Of a DNA stretch of 64,000 nucleotides, positions 8,852 through 17,312 are shown piece after piece (position 1 is the first letter of the stretch; each line of letters opens with the position of its first letter). The translations under genes were made by a program, and so were the position numbers. The stretch comes from Pontibacter anaerobius (GTDB lineage: Bacteria > Bacteroidota > Bacteroidia > Cytophagales > Hymenobacteraceae), in NCBI RefSeq assembly GCF_026241195.1, contig NZ_JAPFQO010000007.1, forward strand, positions 248,001-312,000. Reading direction: 5' to 3'. Below the pieces are notes generated by a model. That model saw nothing but the letters and a program-made list of their open reading frames with translations, did not search any database and was not told the DNA's origin.

Positions 8852-9604
8852 ATGATCATAGCTATACTTGCGCTTTTCTTCACGGTAGTGCTGTCCGGCT
8901 TTCTGGTAAAGGTCTTTCCGCCTAACAAAACCAAGTGGCTGAAGATGGCATTGGCCTTCAGTGGGTCTTACCTGTTCACCATCACCATCATCCACCTGCT
9001 GCCTGATGCGCTGCTGAACAGCCACAACAACCCCTACCGTGTTGGCTATTGGGTACTGGCAGGCTTTTTTCTGCAGTTGGTGCTGGAGCTGTTCTCGCAT
9101 GGTGTAGAGCACGGCCATATTCACCATCACCATGGGCGCGTGGGCTCTATGCCTTTTCTGCTGCTGGGCTCCCTGTTTGTGCACTCTTTTCTGGAGGGAA
9201 GTATACTTGTAGAGGGTGGCCACTCCCACGGCGGCGAGCATATGTACGAGTCAAGCAACTTTTACCTGGTGCTACTGGGTATTACGCTGCACCACATACC
9301 GGCGGCATTTGCCCTGATGTCTGTTTTGATGTCGCGGTTGGAGAACTTCCGGAAAGCCTTTCTGTGGCTGCTGATATTTGCGGTAGGCTCTCCCCTGGGC
9401 ATTATCGTGAGTAATACGGTGCTGGCGCAGGAAGCCTCTGATGGCATGGTGTTTACTGCACTGACGGGCCTGGTGGCCGGCAATTTCCTGCACATCTCCA
9501 CCACCATCCTCTTCGAGACTAGCCCAGACCACCATTTTAACCGGAACAAGCTGGTGGCCACACTACTGGGCCTTGTACTGGCACTAGTAAGCGACTTTAT
9601 TTAA
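8852..9604 (+). CDS. ZIP family divalent metal transporter
   Basis: 250 residues with about eight hydrophobic helices. A His-rich loop (HGVEHGHIHHHHGRVG) lies between helices 3 and 4. The signature of helices 4-5 is present as HSFLEGS and LHHIPAAFALMSVLM, where the HxxPA His and Glu residues bind the metal. ZIP proteins carry Zn or Fe into the cytoplasm. This one is the short bacterial type and probably imports zinc (inference). It is co-transcribed with the preceding methyltransferase. Confidence 0.9.
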   Translation: MIIAILALFFTVVLSGFLVKVFPPNKTKWLKMALAFSGSYLFTITIIHLLPDALLNSHNNPYRVGYWVLAGFFLQLVLELFSHGVEHGHIHHHHGRVGSMPFLLLGSLFVHSFLEGSILVEGGHSHGGEHMYESSNFYLVLLGITLHHIPAAFALMSVLMSRLENFRKAFLWLLIFAVGSPLGIIVSNTVLAQEASDGMVFTALTGLVAGNFLHISTTILFETSPDHHFNRNKLVATLLGLVLALVSDFI

Positions 9605-10136
9605 GGGACAAGTGTAAACAAGAATGGCCGAAGTATAAACTCCGGCCAAACTCACCTTAAAACACACACAGCGTCCCGGCCGTGTTAATAGTAATAGTCT
9701 TCTCGAGGTAATAGACTTTGGTGCAAGGCAAAGGTTTAAAACAAGGGATTTAAATTTTGAATAAAGCTTGCTGTTTCTATTTGCAACCTGAACCAAGGGC
9801 TGCATGCGGGTAAGTATAAATAGCTTGATTTCTCCCTATGTATAGAGTGTGATTTTACCCTTGACCAAGTGTAGTTATCTACACCAATTCTCCTGAATTA
9901 CTGAAATAACATACTTTTTGCTAAGGTTTAATGAACCCATCTGAGCTATGGCGTTCTAAAACCAGCTATTGAGCGGCACTCTATGAGTTTATGGGGCAGC
10001 AGCGTTAGCCAGAAAGGGTGGCAGGTCAAGTACAAAATGGTTCGCTGCGTTAGCAGAAGGCAGCAAATAAGTATGCAGAGAAGCAGCTACAGCCTTTTGC
10101 AAAGCAGAGCTAAAGCATCATCACGAAAAAGTGAGG
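9605..10136. other. Intergenic region, 532 bases, no convincing gene
   Basis: The region lies between the ends of two converging genes. It contains AAGTATA motifs near 9632 and 9811 and several short open frames. The longest I followed, about 9983-10144 on the plus strand, encodes 54 residues rich in Ser, Arg and Gln with no motif. I see no clear RNA gene or terminator. Confidence 0.5.
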
Positions 10137-10514
10137 TTAAATAACCGTGGACAGCAATGTGGCGATCAAGGCCTTTAAGGTAACCACTACCGCACTGGTT
10201 CCTGTGGCAGTATCAGACTCCTCTTCTTCTGAGGAAAAGGCATCGCGGAAATAAGCGAGCGGGCTCTCCAGTACATCTGCGTCCAGTACAGATTTTTCGT
10301 GGGGCTTAGTGGTGGCAGTTTTAGGCTTAGTTTTGCCCGTAGTGGCTTTGTGCTCCTGAGTTTGCTGCACCTGCTGCTGCTGTTGGACGGTAGCAGAAGA
10401 GCCGTTGTGGTTTACTTCTGCATAAGCTTGGGTGGCAGGCATCACAAGCATGCACAGTAGCAGTAGAGCTACCATCGGCAAGAAATCACGCACTTTTACC
10501 CAAGTTTTAGTCAT
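10137..10514 (-). CDS. Small exported protein with C-terminal hydrophobic segment, unknown function
   Basis: 125 residues from ATG 10514; an upstream TTG would add six residues. An N-terminal signal or anchor (FLPMVALLLLCMLVMPATQAYA) is followed by a Gln-rich stretch (VQQQQQVQQTQEH) and a Lys/Thr-rich linker (TTGKTKPKTATTKPHEK). An acidic patch (SSEEEESDTATG) comes next, and the protein ends in a hydrophobic tail (VVVTLKALIATLLSTVI). It looks like a mostly disordered periplasmic protein with a C-terminal membrane-binding tail. I do not recognise it. Confidence 0.6.
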   Translation of the reverse strand: MTKTWVKVRDFLPMVALLLLCMLVMPATQAYAEVNHNGSSATVQQQQQVQQTQEHKATTGKTKPKTATTKPHEKSVLDADVLESPLAYFRDAFSSEEEESDTATGTSAVVVTLKALIATLLSTVI

Positions 10515-10631
10515 GCACAAATTTATATACAAAACGGGGAAAAGCCAACTATTATTGTAGGTGTTTTAGAGAAACTTATATAATACAGGGTGAACGTATG
10601 TGATTGAGCGCGTGTAAATTAAAATGCCAGC

Positions 10632-11069
10632 TTATTTTACCTTCGATGGCTTCACAACTTCAAGGCGGACGGGGGCTACGCCACTGTTAATCATGTTTAC
10701 GCGCCTTGCCGCAGCCTCAGACAAATCAACAATCCGACCACGCACAAAGGGGCCACGGTCAGTAATCTCCACTCTCACTGACTTATTGTTTTGCAGGTTG
10801 GTTACCTCTACTTGGGTGCCGAAGGGTAGTTTTTTATGTGCTGCCGTTAACTTGTTGCGTCGGTAACGCTCACCGTTGGCCATTTTGCGCCCCTGAAACT
10901 TGCGGCCGTAGTAAGAAGCCTTTCCTTCTTCTACATAGCCTTTCTCCCCGAAGCCGGGGGCAGTGGTGGCGCAGGAGCTAAGGCAAAGAGCTACTGTGGC
11001 AGCGGCCAACGTACTTTTAGCGGCTCTGGAAAGTATAGGAAAGGGTGATGTAGGTAAAAATGTAAGCAT
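10632..11069 (-). CDS. RlpA-like double-psi beta-barrel lipoprotein (septal ring/peptidoglycan)
   Basis: 145 residues. The N-terminus ends in a lipobox (ALCLSSC). The RlpA domain is clear: GKASYYGRKFQGRKMANGERY, AAHKKLPFGTQVEVTNLQN, then VEITDRGPFVRGRIVDLSEAAA. In RlpA these hold the catalytic Asp and His positions of a lytic transglycosylase acting on denuded glycan strands. No SPOR domain is present, as is common for short Bacteroidota forms. It lies 3 bases downstream of the hydrolase gene and so is in its operon. Confidence 0.92.
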   Translation of the reverse strand: MLTFLPTSPFPILSRAAKSTLAAATVALCLSSCATTAPGFGEKGYVEEGKASYYGRKFQGRKMANGERYRRNKLTAAHKKLPFGTQVEVTNLQNNKSVRVEITDRGPFVRGRIVDLSEAAARRVNMINSGVAPVRLEVVKPSKVK

Positions 11070-11072
11070 AAT

Positions 11073-11789
11073 CTAAACTGTAACAGTAGGTTTAACGGTT
11101 GTTTGCCCGATGAATTGCCTGATATGCTGGCTTAGTTGCTGGACAGGGAGCGTTTCGAGGGGGTGTCGGGTACCGGGGAGCACCTGTAGGCGGGCGTTTG
11201 GCAGCAACCGGTAAGCCCAAAGCGTCTCCTCCACCGTCACCATATTGTCGCGGTCGCCGACGGCTACCTGCACGGGTAATTGGAGCTGTGGCAGCGTTTC
11301 GGTGGTGAGCAAGGGGTTTTGGCCAAGCTGGCGCATCATACTTGCCGTGTGGCGCATAATCTGTTTCCAATCCTGTGGGGTGTGCCTTTGGGCCAGGGTC
11401 TCGGCGAAAGCCGGCACCTTCTCCTCCACTTTGTCCGGGTTCAGCAGCTTTGTCTCTTTCTCCGCCGCCTCCGCTGTCCAGGCATACTTGGTAGCCAAAG
11501 TATAAATGCTGCTGATGCGCTGCGGGTGCTGCACGGCCAGGCTAAGCGCAGCGTATCCGCCCATACTATAACCGAAGATGTGCGTGCGCTCTAGCTGTTG
11601 CTCCTCCAGGAAAAGAAGTATGTCCTGCACAAATTGCTGCATGGTAAAAGGCTCCTGTGGCAGCGGCTGGCCACCATGGCCCGAAAAACCCAGGGTATGA
11701 ACCCGGAAGTCATCCTGCAGGGCCAGCTTCAGCGGCTCCAGCATGGCAGCGGAACCCAGGGCCCCGTGTAGCAGCAGTAGGTTTTCCAT
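11073..11789 (-). CDS. Alpha/beta-fold hydrolase
   Basis: 238 residues. The oxyanion-hole segment LLLHGALGS opens the protein, the nucleophile elbow is GYSMGGYAAL (Ser near residue 96), and the late VAVGDRDNMVTVEE and PGTRHPLETLP carry the likely acid and His. The layout is like MenH/esterase-type enzymes, but the substrate cannot be told. The gene reads into rlpA with a 3-base gap. The region to the divergent yjbR-like gene (about 120 bases) should hold both promoters. Confidence 0.87.
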   Translation of the reverse strand: MENLLLLHGALGSAAMLEPLKLALQDDFRVHTLGFSGHGGQPLPQEPFTMQQFVQDILLFLEEQQLERTHIFGYSMGGYAALSLAVQHPQRISSIYTLATKYAWTAEAAEKETKLLNPDKVEEKVPAFAETLAQRHTPQDWKQIMRHTASMMRQLGQNPLLTTETLPQLQLPVQVAVGDRDNMVTVEETLWAYRLLPNARLQVLPGTRHPLETLPVQQLSQHIRQFIGQTTVKPTVTV

Positions 11790-11912
11790 GTGGGTGTGAG
11801 GTTAAAGTATGGAAGGTGCTTCAGTCAAATCTACAAAAAACACCTAAGTCATGCTGCCTAAAGTTACTTAAAAGTATAAATTGCCCGCAGCAAGTATAAA
11901 AAGTACAACCCT

Positions 11913-12266
11913 ATGACAATTGAAGACCTGCAGGAGCTGTGCCGGCAGCTGCCCGGCGTAACTGAAAGTATAAAATGGGAGCATGACCTGTGCTTCTGCG
12001 TGGCCGAGAAGATGTTTTTGGTGGTGGGGCTGGATAAAACTCCGGTGTCGGCATCGTTTAAGGTAACCGCTGAGGAGTTTGAGGTGCTATGCCAGCGCCC
12101 CGGGTTTAGTCCCGCGCCTTACATGGCGCGCCACAAGTGGGTGGCGCTGGATAACCTGAACCGCCTGCAGCCGCAGGAATGGGAGCAGCGTGTGCGGGAG
12201 TCGTACAGGCTGGTGAGCGGTAAGTTGCCTAAAAAGGTGCGCAAAGAGCTGGGGCTGGAGGCATAA
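11913..12266 (+). CDS. MmcQ/YjbR family protein
   Basis: 117 residues, typical for the family. It begins MTIEDLQELCRQLPGVTESIKWEHDLCF and continues MFLVVGLDKTPVSASFKVT and ARHKWVALDN. The VRESYRLVSGKLPKKVRKEL helix closes the CyaY-like fold with its DNA-binding face, as described for E. coli YjbR. A DNA-binding role has been suggested from the structure, and the cellular function is unsettled. It is monocistronic and convergent with the next gene. Confidence 0.9.
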   Translation: MTIEDLQELCRQLPGVTESIKWEHDLCFCVAEKMFLVVGLDKTPVSASFKVTAEEFEVLCQRPGFSPAPYMARHKWVALDNLNRLQPQEWEQRVRESYRLVSGKLPKKVRKELGLEA

Positions 12267-12267
12267 A

Positions 12268-12296
12268 AAAAGCCGGAGCTGTGGGCCCCGGCTTCT
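12268..12296 (-). terminator. Terminator serving the minus-strand gene at 12301-13050
   Basis: Read on the minus strand, a G/C stem AAGCCGGGGC / GCTCCGGCTT is followed by six or more T. On the plus strand the same hairpin lacks a T-run, so it mainly stops the minus-strand transcript. Confidence 0.75.
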
Positions 12297-12300
12297 GTTG

Positions 12301-13050
12301 CTATTGCTTCAGCTGGTAGTTGTATACTTCCATGGCCTGCGTCAGCTTATCTTTCTGGAAGAGGTTGATGATCAGCTGCGCCCCTAAAATGCCCGCCCCG
12401 GCATACATCAGCGGGTTAATGTCTATGCTGGTGGAGCCGTTTACCTCCTGCGAGTTGTTGATCGATTTAACAGCGCCCACAGCCAACAGGCCGGCTCCCA
12501 CAATAGATACGCCTGTGTTGATCAGCTTATCCTTTTTGTAACGATGCAGCAGGGCCATGCTGGAGGCATTGTCCGATAGCGCCGTCTCCAGGTTATCATA
12601 GTTCATGATATACAGCGGGCCTTCATCCTTAGAAAAAAAGTAGATGCGCTTGCGGCTGGTGCGCGGCATTCCATACCCATAGCCGTACGGAGAGTAGCCG
12701 TAGCCACCGTCGTAGTAGGTGCGTGTGGTGTAAAACCTGTCGATGCGCGGGCCATCGGTGAGGCGCTTGGCAAAGGAGTTATAACTGCTGCCGGCCTCTA
12801 CGCGGGCAAAAAAGCCATCCTCGTTCTGGTAAACGTTTACCATGCTCGGGTTAAACTTCAGGGAGTCATCGAGCAGGAAATGGCTGGACTTAAAAAGTGG
12901 TGACTTATACTGCAACTTGTTGGCATAAAATACCTGGCCGTCCTGCAGTTGTAGAAAGTAGCGGCCCTGGCCCCGGCTTGTCTGCCCGAAGGCGGTATAG
13001 CCCAACAGGAGGCAGAGCATCAGGGGTAGTAGGTTCTTCGTCTTTAGCAT
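12301..13050 (-). CDS. Exported protein of unknown function with Gly/Tyr-rich loop and membrane-like C-terminus
   Basis: 249 residues with a signal peptide (LLPLMLCLLLGYTAFGQ). The N-terminal half has beta-like sequence (YFLQLQDGQVFYANKLQYKSPLF). A Gly/Tyr-rich segment (YYDGGYGYSPYGYGYGMP) lies near residue 115. The C-terminal half has two hydrophobic glycine-rich stretches (TGVSIVGAGLLAVGAV and LMYAGAGILGAQLIINLF). I do not recognise the family. It is the last gene of a three-gene minus-strand operon, 28 bases after the preceding membrane protein. Confidence 0.7.
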   Translation of the reverse strand: MLKTKNLLPLMLCLLLGYTAFGQTSRGQGRYFLQLQDGQVFYANKLQYKSPLFKSSHFLLDDSLKFNPSMVNVYQNEDGFFARVEAGSSYNSFAKRLTDGPRIDRFYTTRTYYDGGYGYSPYGYGYGMPRTSRKRIYFFSKDEGPLYIMNYDNLETALSDNASSMALLHRYKKDKLINTGVSIVGAGLLAVGAVKSINNSQEVNGSTSIDINPLMYAGAGILGAQLIINLFQKDKLTQAMEVYNYQLKQ

Positions 13051-13078
13051 ACCTAAAAGTATAAAATCTTACGTTTGG

Positions 13079-13384
13079 TTAAAACAGGAAAAACAGCATC
13101 ACCACCATTCCCAGCAGAGCCAGGTAAACCCAGCGCATCAGGTGGGGGCGGTGCTTGCCCGGCACAGAGCTGCTCACCACCATAACGGCGGCTAACAGGC
13201 AAAGCAAGTATAAAAGTATAAACGTAACTGCCTTTACCCAGTTGGGCACAATGGTGTTTTCTGCCTGGTACTGGTTGCTCATGCCCAAGCCCGACAGCAG
13301 CCACTGCAGCCCGAAGAACACCACCAACTCAAAAACAACAAAGTACAGAAGCCATTTCAGCCAGGTGTTTTTGCCGCTGCTCAT
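13079..13384 (-). CDS. Small polytopic membrane protein, unknown function
   Basis: 101 residues with three hydrophobic helices (WLLYFVVFELVVFFGLQWLL, WVKAVTFILLYLLCLLAAVMVV and YLALLGMVVMLFFLF). Basic residues sit between the second and third. Its ATG overlaps the stop of the GNAT gene in an ATGA (13381-13384), so translation is probably coupled. No motif shows its function. Confidence 0.72.
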   Translation of the reverse strand: MSSGKNTWLKWLLYFVVFELVVFFGLQWLLSGLGMSNQYQAENTIVPNWVKAVTFILLYLLCLLAAVMVVSSSVPGKHRPHLMRWVYLALLGMVVMLFFLF

Positions 13385-13818
13385 GCGTGTATGGTTTTAT
13401 AAAAATGATACCCCTTTATCTGGAACCCCTCCCGGAAGTAAAAACGGTGGGCGGCGCTGTTCGTGACATAGGCATCCAGCATAAGGGCTTCGCAACCCTC
13501 CTGCCGCGCCCGTAGCTGCATCCAGTCCAGCAGGAGTTTGCCTACACCTGATCCGCGGTGCGCATCGTCTACCACAAAATTATCTATCTCCAGGTACTTG
13601 CCGCTGTAAAGCTTCGCCCCAATCCAGAAGCCTGATAAACCTACACATTTTTCCGAAGCATCGAAAGCGCGCACCATACGATAATTGTGGTGCAGCATCA
13701 GGCGGATCAACTCTTCGTAGCGCGCTGGCGTCAGCTGCGGGTTCAGTAGCCGGAGGAGTGGGTAATGCGCCAGCATATCGTGCATATCTGCCGTTTCTTG
13801 TAACGTGTATTCGCCCAT
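13381..13818 (-). CDS. GNAT family N-acetyltransferase
   Basis: 145 residues. The acetyl-CoA-binding motif A is clear (FVVDDAHRGSGVGKLLLDWM, with the R/Q-x-x-G-x-G turn). It is followed by ALMLDAYVTNSAAHRFYFREGF, the motif B region typical of single-domain GNATs. The substrate is unknown. It is the first gene of the operon with the small membrane protein and the exported protein downstream. Confidence 0.92.
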   Translation of the reverse strand: MGEYTLQETADMHDMLAHYPLLRLLNPQLTPARYEELIRLMLHHNYRMVRAFDASEKCVGLSGFWIGAKLYSGKYLEIDNFVVDDAHRGSGVGKLLLDWMQLRARQEGCEALMLDAYVTNSAAHRFYFREGFQIKGYHFYKTIHA

Positions 13819-14066
13819 GATGCATCAGGATATATAAGTATAGTGCTATTTGTGTGTTATGGCCTACTTTTTGCACTATTGTAGCTGAGTGCCCGCAGAT
13901 GCCCTGCAGCAGTAGTTACGTTATGCAGGCGCTAAAATAAAGCTTATATGCATTAAAATGCTGTTTATCAGCTTTATGAATTTACAAAGAATATAATTGT
14001 ATTGTTGGCTTTTTTGAAACAAATTTTAGGGTGTATACCGTTAAAATACCAGGAGATTGTAGGGAT

Positions 14067-14294
14067 ATGAAGTTAATACGAAATATAACGTTAGATAATT
14101 ATAAATTTTACACCGGTGGGGAGCCTAGAAAGATCTTTAGTATTGCTTACGAAGATCTTACTACGGTTATCTACTACCAGGACGAGGACAACGTCTTTAA
14201 ACTGGTGGTAGCCAAAGAGGATGACCCGCCGATACTTGTAGAAAAAGGTATATCGAGGGCCGAGGCCTTTCGTTTAATGAACACCCGTCCGTAA
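14067..14294 (+). CDS. Small conserved-looking protein, unknown function
   Basis: 75 residues from ATG 14067 (MKLIRNITLDNYKFYTGGEP); a GTG at 14031 could add 12. The sequence alternates short strands and ends in a helix (SRAEAFRLMNTRP), suggesting a small beta-alpha domain. Its stop codon lies in the loop of the terminator hairpin, so the ribosome must reach the hairpin to finish. The upstream 200 bases are AT-rich. I do not recognise it. Confidence 0.6.
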   Translation: MKLIRNITLDNYKFYTGGEPRKIFSIAYEDLTTVIYYQDEDNVFKLVVAKEDDPPILVEKGISRAEAFRLMNTRP

Positions 14295-14310
14295 ATCGGA
14301 CGGGTTTTTT
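14284..14310 (+). terminator. Terminator overlapping the end of the small gene at 14067
   Basis: The 8-bp stem CCCGTCCG / CGGACGGG closes on a 5-base loop, TAAAT, that contains the TAA stop codon. Six T follow. Confidence 0.88.
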
Positions 14311-14357
14311 GTTGCCTGCTGGCGTATCCCTAGCCCCTGCCTGCGTATAAAGCGGTT

Positions 14358-14537
14358 ATGAACCTCCGGAACACCTACTTTAAAATCGCTTTAGTTGGCT
14401 TTATGCTGAGCCTGTTGCTGCAGTTCGTGCTTTTCTTTGCCGTTGATCCCTACCTGGCTTCCGTTATATCTCCCCTCTACCCCATCTGGTTTATACTTTT
14501 TGTGGTGGGTTGGCGCAAAGAGCATCCCCGCCGTTAA
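14358..14537 (+). CDS. 59-residue small membrane protein
   Basis: This short ATG-started frame encodes MNLRNTYFKIALVGFMLSLL and onward, ending VVGWRKEHPRR. It has two hydrophobic segments (about residues 9-29 and 33-51), with positive charges at both ends that fit a membrane hairpin with both tails in the cytoplasm. The amino acid pattern is that of a real membrane protein and the opposite-strand frame makes no sense. Function is unknown. Confidence 0.6.
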   Translation: MNLRNTYFKIALVGFMLSLLLQFVLFFAVDPYLASVISPLYPIWFILFVVGWRKEHPRR

Positions 14538-14690
14538 CCTGATTTGATACTTACTGCCTGTCATGGTTGTACTGAGCCTTGTAAAAAGATAGGTAAAATA
14601 AAGAAAATGGCCAATTGACGTGCGTGTGTGGCAGAGCGGGCACTTTTTAGGTCTTTTTTTGCTTATAAGGGAGTAGCCAAAGAAAATAAC

Positions 14691-14957
14691 ATGAATAAGA
14701 CCCAAGAAAGAATAATGGCCGACGAAAACCACGTGCAACACATGTTTCTGCGCGTGGAGAACAAAGACTTAGTGTGTGTGATGAATATTGCCGGCCATCC
14801 TTACCGCCTGCGCGAGTTGATTTTTATGATGGTGGAGAGCGGTTGCCTGGTTGTGCAAACCGATTCCGACGGCTTTAATACCTTTGAATACGATCAGGAG
14901 ACCGTGGAAGCGCATGATTTCCTGACGTCTATTATAAAAGCGAGGTTTTTGGAATAA
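14691..14957 (+). CDS. Small cytoplasmic protein, unknown function
   Basis: 88 residues from ATG 14691 (MNKTQERIMADENH); a second ATG at 14715 is possible. A GTG at 14628 would add an unlikely basic extension. It has a two-part look: a beta-rich centre (MFLRVENKDLVCVMNIAGHPYRLRELIFMM split here) and an acidic C-terminal half with FNTFEYDQETVEAHDFLTSI. No family recognised. A shared hairpin separates it from the converging Hsp20 gene. Confidence 0.62.
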   Translation: MNKTQERIMADENHVQHMFLRVENKDLVCVMNIAGHPYRLRELIFMMVESGCLVVQTDSDGFNTFEYDQETVEAHDFLTSIIKARFLE

Positions 14958-14978
14958 CCCCTCCTGGCTTCAAAAGCA

Positions 14979-15006
14979 AAAAGGCTACCGCTCTGGCAGC
15001 CTTTTG
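14979..15006. terminator. Bidirectional terminator between the small gene and hsp20-like gene
   Basis: The stem AAAAGGCT / AGCCTTTT has a run of A on the left and of T on the right, placed between two converging stops. Confidence 0.7.
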
Positions 15007-15012
15007 TATGTC

Positions 15013-15399
15013 TTACAGTTGCTTGATTTCAATTTCCCGAGGTTGGTTGGTGCCTTCAAAGTATGGAAGCTTTACTTTTAGCTGGCCGTCCTCGTGCAAG
15101 GCCTCTATGCGGCTCAAGTCTACTTGCGGTGGCAGTAAAAAGATTCTGTTAAACAATGGTGCGGCCATTTCCGGGTTGTCTTCGCTTTGCAGCACCGAGA
15201 ACAGGGTAAGCTGGTTATTGTGCAGTACTACTTTAAACGCCTCTGGCGATACACCGGCAGCCCAAACATTTATTACAGCGCCTTTTTTATACTTCTTGAT
15301 ATCTACGTATGTCTCACTCACACCACCGCCAATAGTGTTGAGCAGGTTAATCTGGTGTGCGATATTTTTTAAAAACTCTTTATCCTTTATCAGTTTCAT
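15013..15399 (-). CDS. Hsp20/alpha-crystallin family protein (divergent)
   Basis: 128 residues. The core resembles an alpha-crystallin domain: ETYVDIKKYKKGAVINVWAAGVSPEAFKVVLHNNQLTLF is the A-G-V-x-P-E-x-F...L...L-T strand pattern, and FNRIFLLPPQVDLSRIEALHEDGQLKVKLPY is the classic R-x-F-x-LP...A...dG-L-x-v-x-lP ending. Small heat-shock proteins hold unfolding proteins in solution. The N-terminus is short and there is no IxI tail beyond REIEIKQL. It is less canonical than the Hsp20 at 56487-56957. Confidence 0.82.
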   Translation of the reverse strand: MKLIKDKEFLKNIAHQINLLNTIGGGVSETYVDIKKYKKGAVINVWAAGVSPEAFKVVLHNNQLTLFSVLQSEDNPEMAAPLFNRIFLLPPQVDLSRIEALHEDGQLKVKLPYFEGTNQPREIEIKQL

Positions 15400-15956
15400 C
15401 TCTTCTCCTTCTTAGTTCTTACGCCCTTTTAATTACAAAGCTAATGCCAAGTGCAACACTGTGTCGAAGCAAGGCTAAACTATGAACTATTTGTGCCAAA
15501 ATGGCGATAAATAGTGTTTTATGTGCCTTTCAAGGTGTCATAATGGCATTATTAGGGGATTTTGAGGATCATGTATACCATGTGCTCTGATACTGTGCGC
15601 ACCTCTCGTTTTTCCTCGGCAGCGTTCTTTCTCTCTTCACACCGCTGTCTGTGTGGAGCTGCTTAAGCTCGCTCTTCTCCTATAATGGGAAATGAAATGC
15701 CGTAATAATTGATTCTTTCCGAATTCGGGAATTATTGCACTGAAATAGCAATAACAGCAGAAGAAAATTAATCTTATATATACTATATAAGCTGTTTTAT
15801 TTTAAAGTATAAATATATGAACAGTAGCATGTTGTGTTATGGAGTGTGAGTGAGCTATAGCTAATGTTATATTGCATTGTTTAGGCAAAGTATAAAGTTT
15901 TGTGGTTTGGCATGTTTCTTTCTTAAAGAAGCTCGAATGAAACAGTATATAGTACC
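15400..15956. other. AT-rich intergenic region, 557 bases
   Basis: The region separates two divergent genes and becomes strongly AT-rich from about 15700 onwards. An AAGTATA motif lies near 15806. No gene or stable RNA is seen. It presumably holds both promoters, but none matches the full TTG-N20-TAnnTTTG form. Confidence 0.5.
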
Positions 15957-17141
15957 ATGAAACAATTTTACCCCCTTATCTCATTACTTTTCTTTTTAAC
16001 ACTTACAGCCCAGGCGCAGCAGGTGGCTTCTGCGAGTAAAGTGCTTTACGAGCAGAATCTTACAACCTCCCCAACTAACTTATCAGGGTCAAAATGGGCT
16101 GTTGGAAATACTTACCTATTTGCCCCCAACAATACTACAAGCGGAAACTTTTTAAAAACGGATAATACACTTACAACAAATAGGAGGGTGTTTGTTGTGC
16201 AGGAGCCAGTATCAACACTGGGTTTGGCTGGCGTAACGGTTACTTGGAAGGAGTTCAGAACACAGCACTGGATTCACAACGACAATGGCCTTACTATTAA
16301 AAGAGACAAGCAAAATTCTCTCTCTACCAAAATAGATAATACCAACCCCATCGTACTTGAATATAGCTTTGACGGTATAACTTATACCTCAGAGGGTATT
16401 ACAGTTTCACAGAACATAACAAGCTTCTATACTTGGGCACCGGTTAACTCAGGCAACCTTATATTTCTTCCGGCTCATGTCTTGAATAAAGAAAAAGTAT
16501 ATTTTAGGTGGTCTATAGTGGTTGATGCAACAAACCAGGACTTTTACGCAATGGATGACATCAGAATTGTGGGTGAACAGGATCAGGCAGTAGCCCCACT
16601 CCCTGTGCAACTGATGTCCTTCAAAGGAAGCGTTCAGGGAGCAAATGTGAATTTAACCTGGGCTACCGCGCAAGAGCTTGACAACGATAAGTTTGTAGTA
16701 GAGCGGAGCCTTGATGGCAGAAGCTTCAGTGAGATCGGTAAAGTAACAGGTCGCGGTAACAGTAGTACACGCATTAACTATACTTTTACCGACACCAACC
16801 CGGCAGAAGGCATCAACTACTACCGCCTGCGCCAGGTAGATTTTGACGGAGCAGAGGAAACATCGAATGTGGTGGCGCTGCAGTTTAAAGGCACACAGCA
16901 CACGCTGAATGGCAATATTGCCAAAGTTTACCCAACCATAACTTCCAGCGATGTAACTGTAAGCTTTGCCCTCCGCAATGCGCAGGTAACGGTGCTAAAC
17001 GCTAACGGACAACAGGTAGCGCAGTATGGCAATGTAAATAATGCGGTAGTGGTACCTGCTGCTCACCTGCATCCGGGCATCTACTTTGTTAAAGTATCTG
17101 ACGGCACGCAGCAGCAAACGCAGCGTTTTGTAAAGCAATAG
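15957..17141 (+). CDS. Secreted protein with T9SS type A sorting domain
   Basis: 394 residues with signal peptide (FYPLISLLFFLTLTAQAQ). The first ~210 residues are a beta-rich domain of unknown function, with low GC and many Asn, Thr and Lys codons unlike the neighbours. A linker LPVQLMSFKGSVQGANVNLTW begins a fibronectin/Ig-like domain common before T9SS tails (FVVERSLDGRSFSEIG and INYYRLRQVDFDG). The final ~80 residues (IAKVYPTITSSDVTVSF ... GIYFVKVSDG) are the sorting domain. The protein should be exported to the cell surface. Ligand or activity unknown. Confidence 0.85.
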   Translation: MKQFYPLISLLFFLTLTAQAQQVASASKVLYEQNLTTSPTNLSGSKWAVGNTYLFAPNNTTSGNFLKTDNTLTTNRRVFVVQEPVSTLGLAGVTVTWKEFRTQHWIHNDNGLTIKRDKQNSLSTKIDNTNPIVLEYSFDGITYTSEGITVSQNITSFYTWAPVNSGNLIFLPAHVLNKEKVYFRWSIVVDATNQDFYAMDDIRIVGEQDQAVAPLPVQLMSFKGSVQGANVNLTWATAQELDNDKFVVERSLDGRSFSEIGKVTGRGNSSTRINYTFTDTNPAEGINYYRLRQVDFDGAEETSNVVALQFKGTQHTLNGNIAKVYPTITSSDVTVSFALRNAQVTVLNANGQQVAQYGNVNNAVVVPAAHLHPGIYFVKVSDGTQQQTQRFVKQ

Positions 17142-17165
17142 GCAAATAGAAGAACTACTCGTAGT

Positions 17166-17201
17166 AAGCCCCGGCCCTTCTGTAGGTGTCGGGGCTTTTT
17201 T
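17166..17201 (+). terminator. Terminator after the T9SS cargo gene
   Basis: The stem AAGCCCCG / CGGGGCTT with a 16-base loop is followed by six T. Confidence 0.9.
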
Positions 17202-17312
17202 GTGGTTTAGCTGCCTGAAGGCATGCCTGATGCTGGTACGTTATAGGGATGCAGTAAAAACAATGCCACTTAGGCTCCGTACCTAAGAGTACGAACTAAT
17301 TACACAATAACT

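Noticed and set aside
9983-10144. A 54-codon plus-strand frame in the gap after the ZIP gene
   Set aside because: Its composition (Ser, Arg, Gln) is like random translation, and it has no hydrophobic or family pattern.
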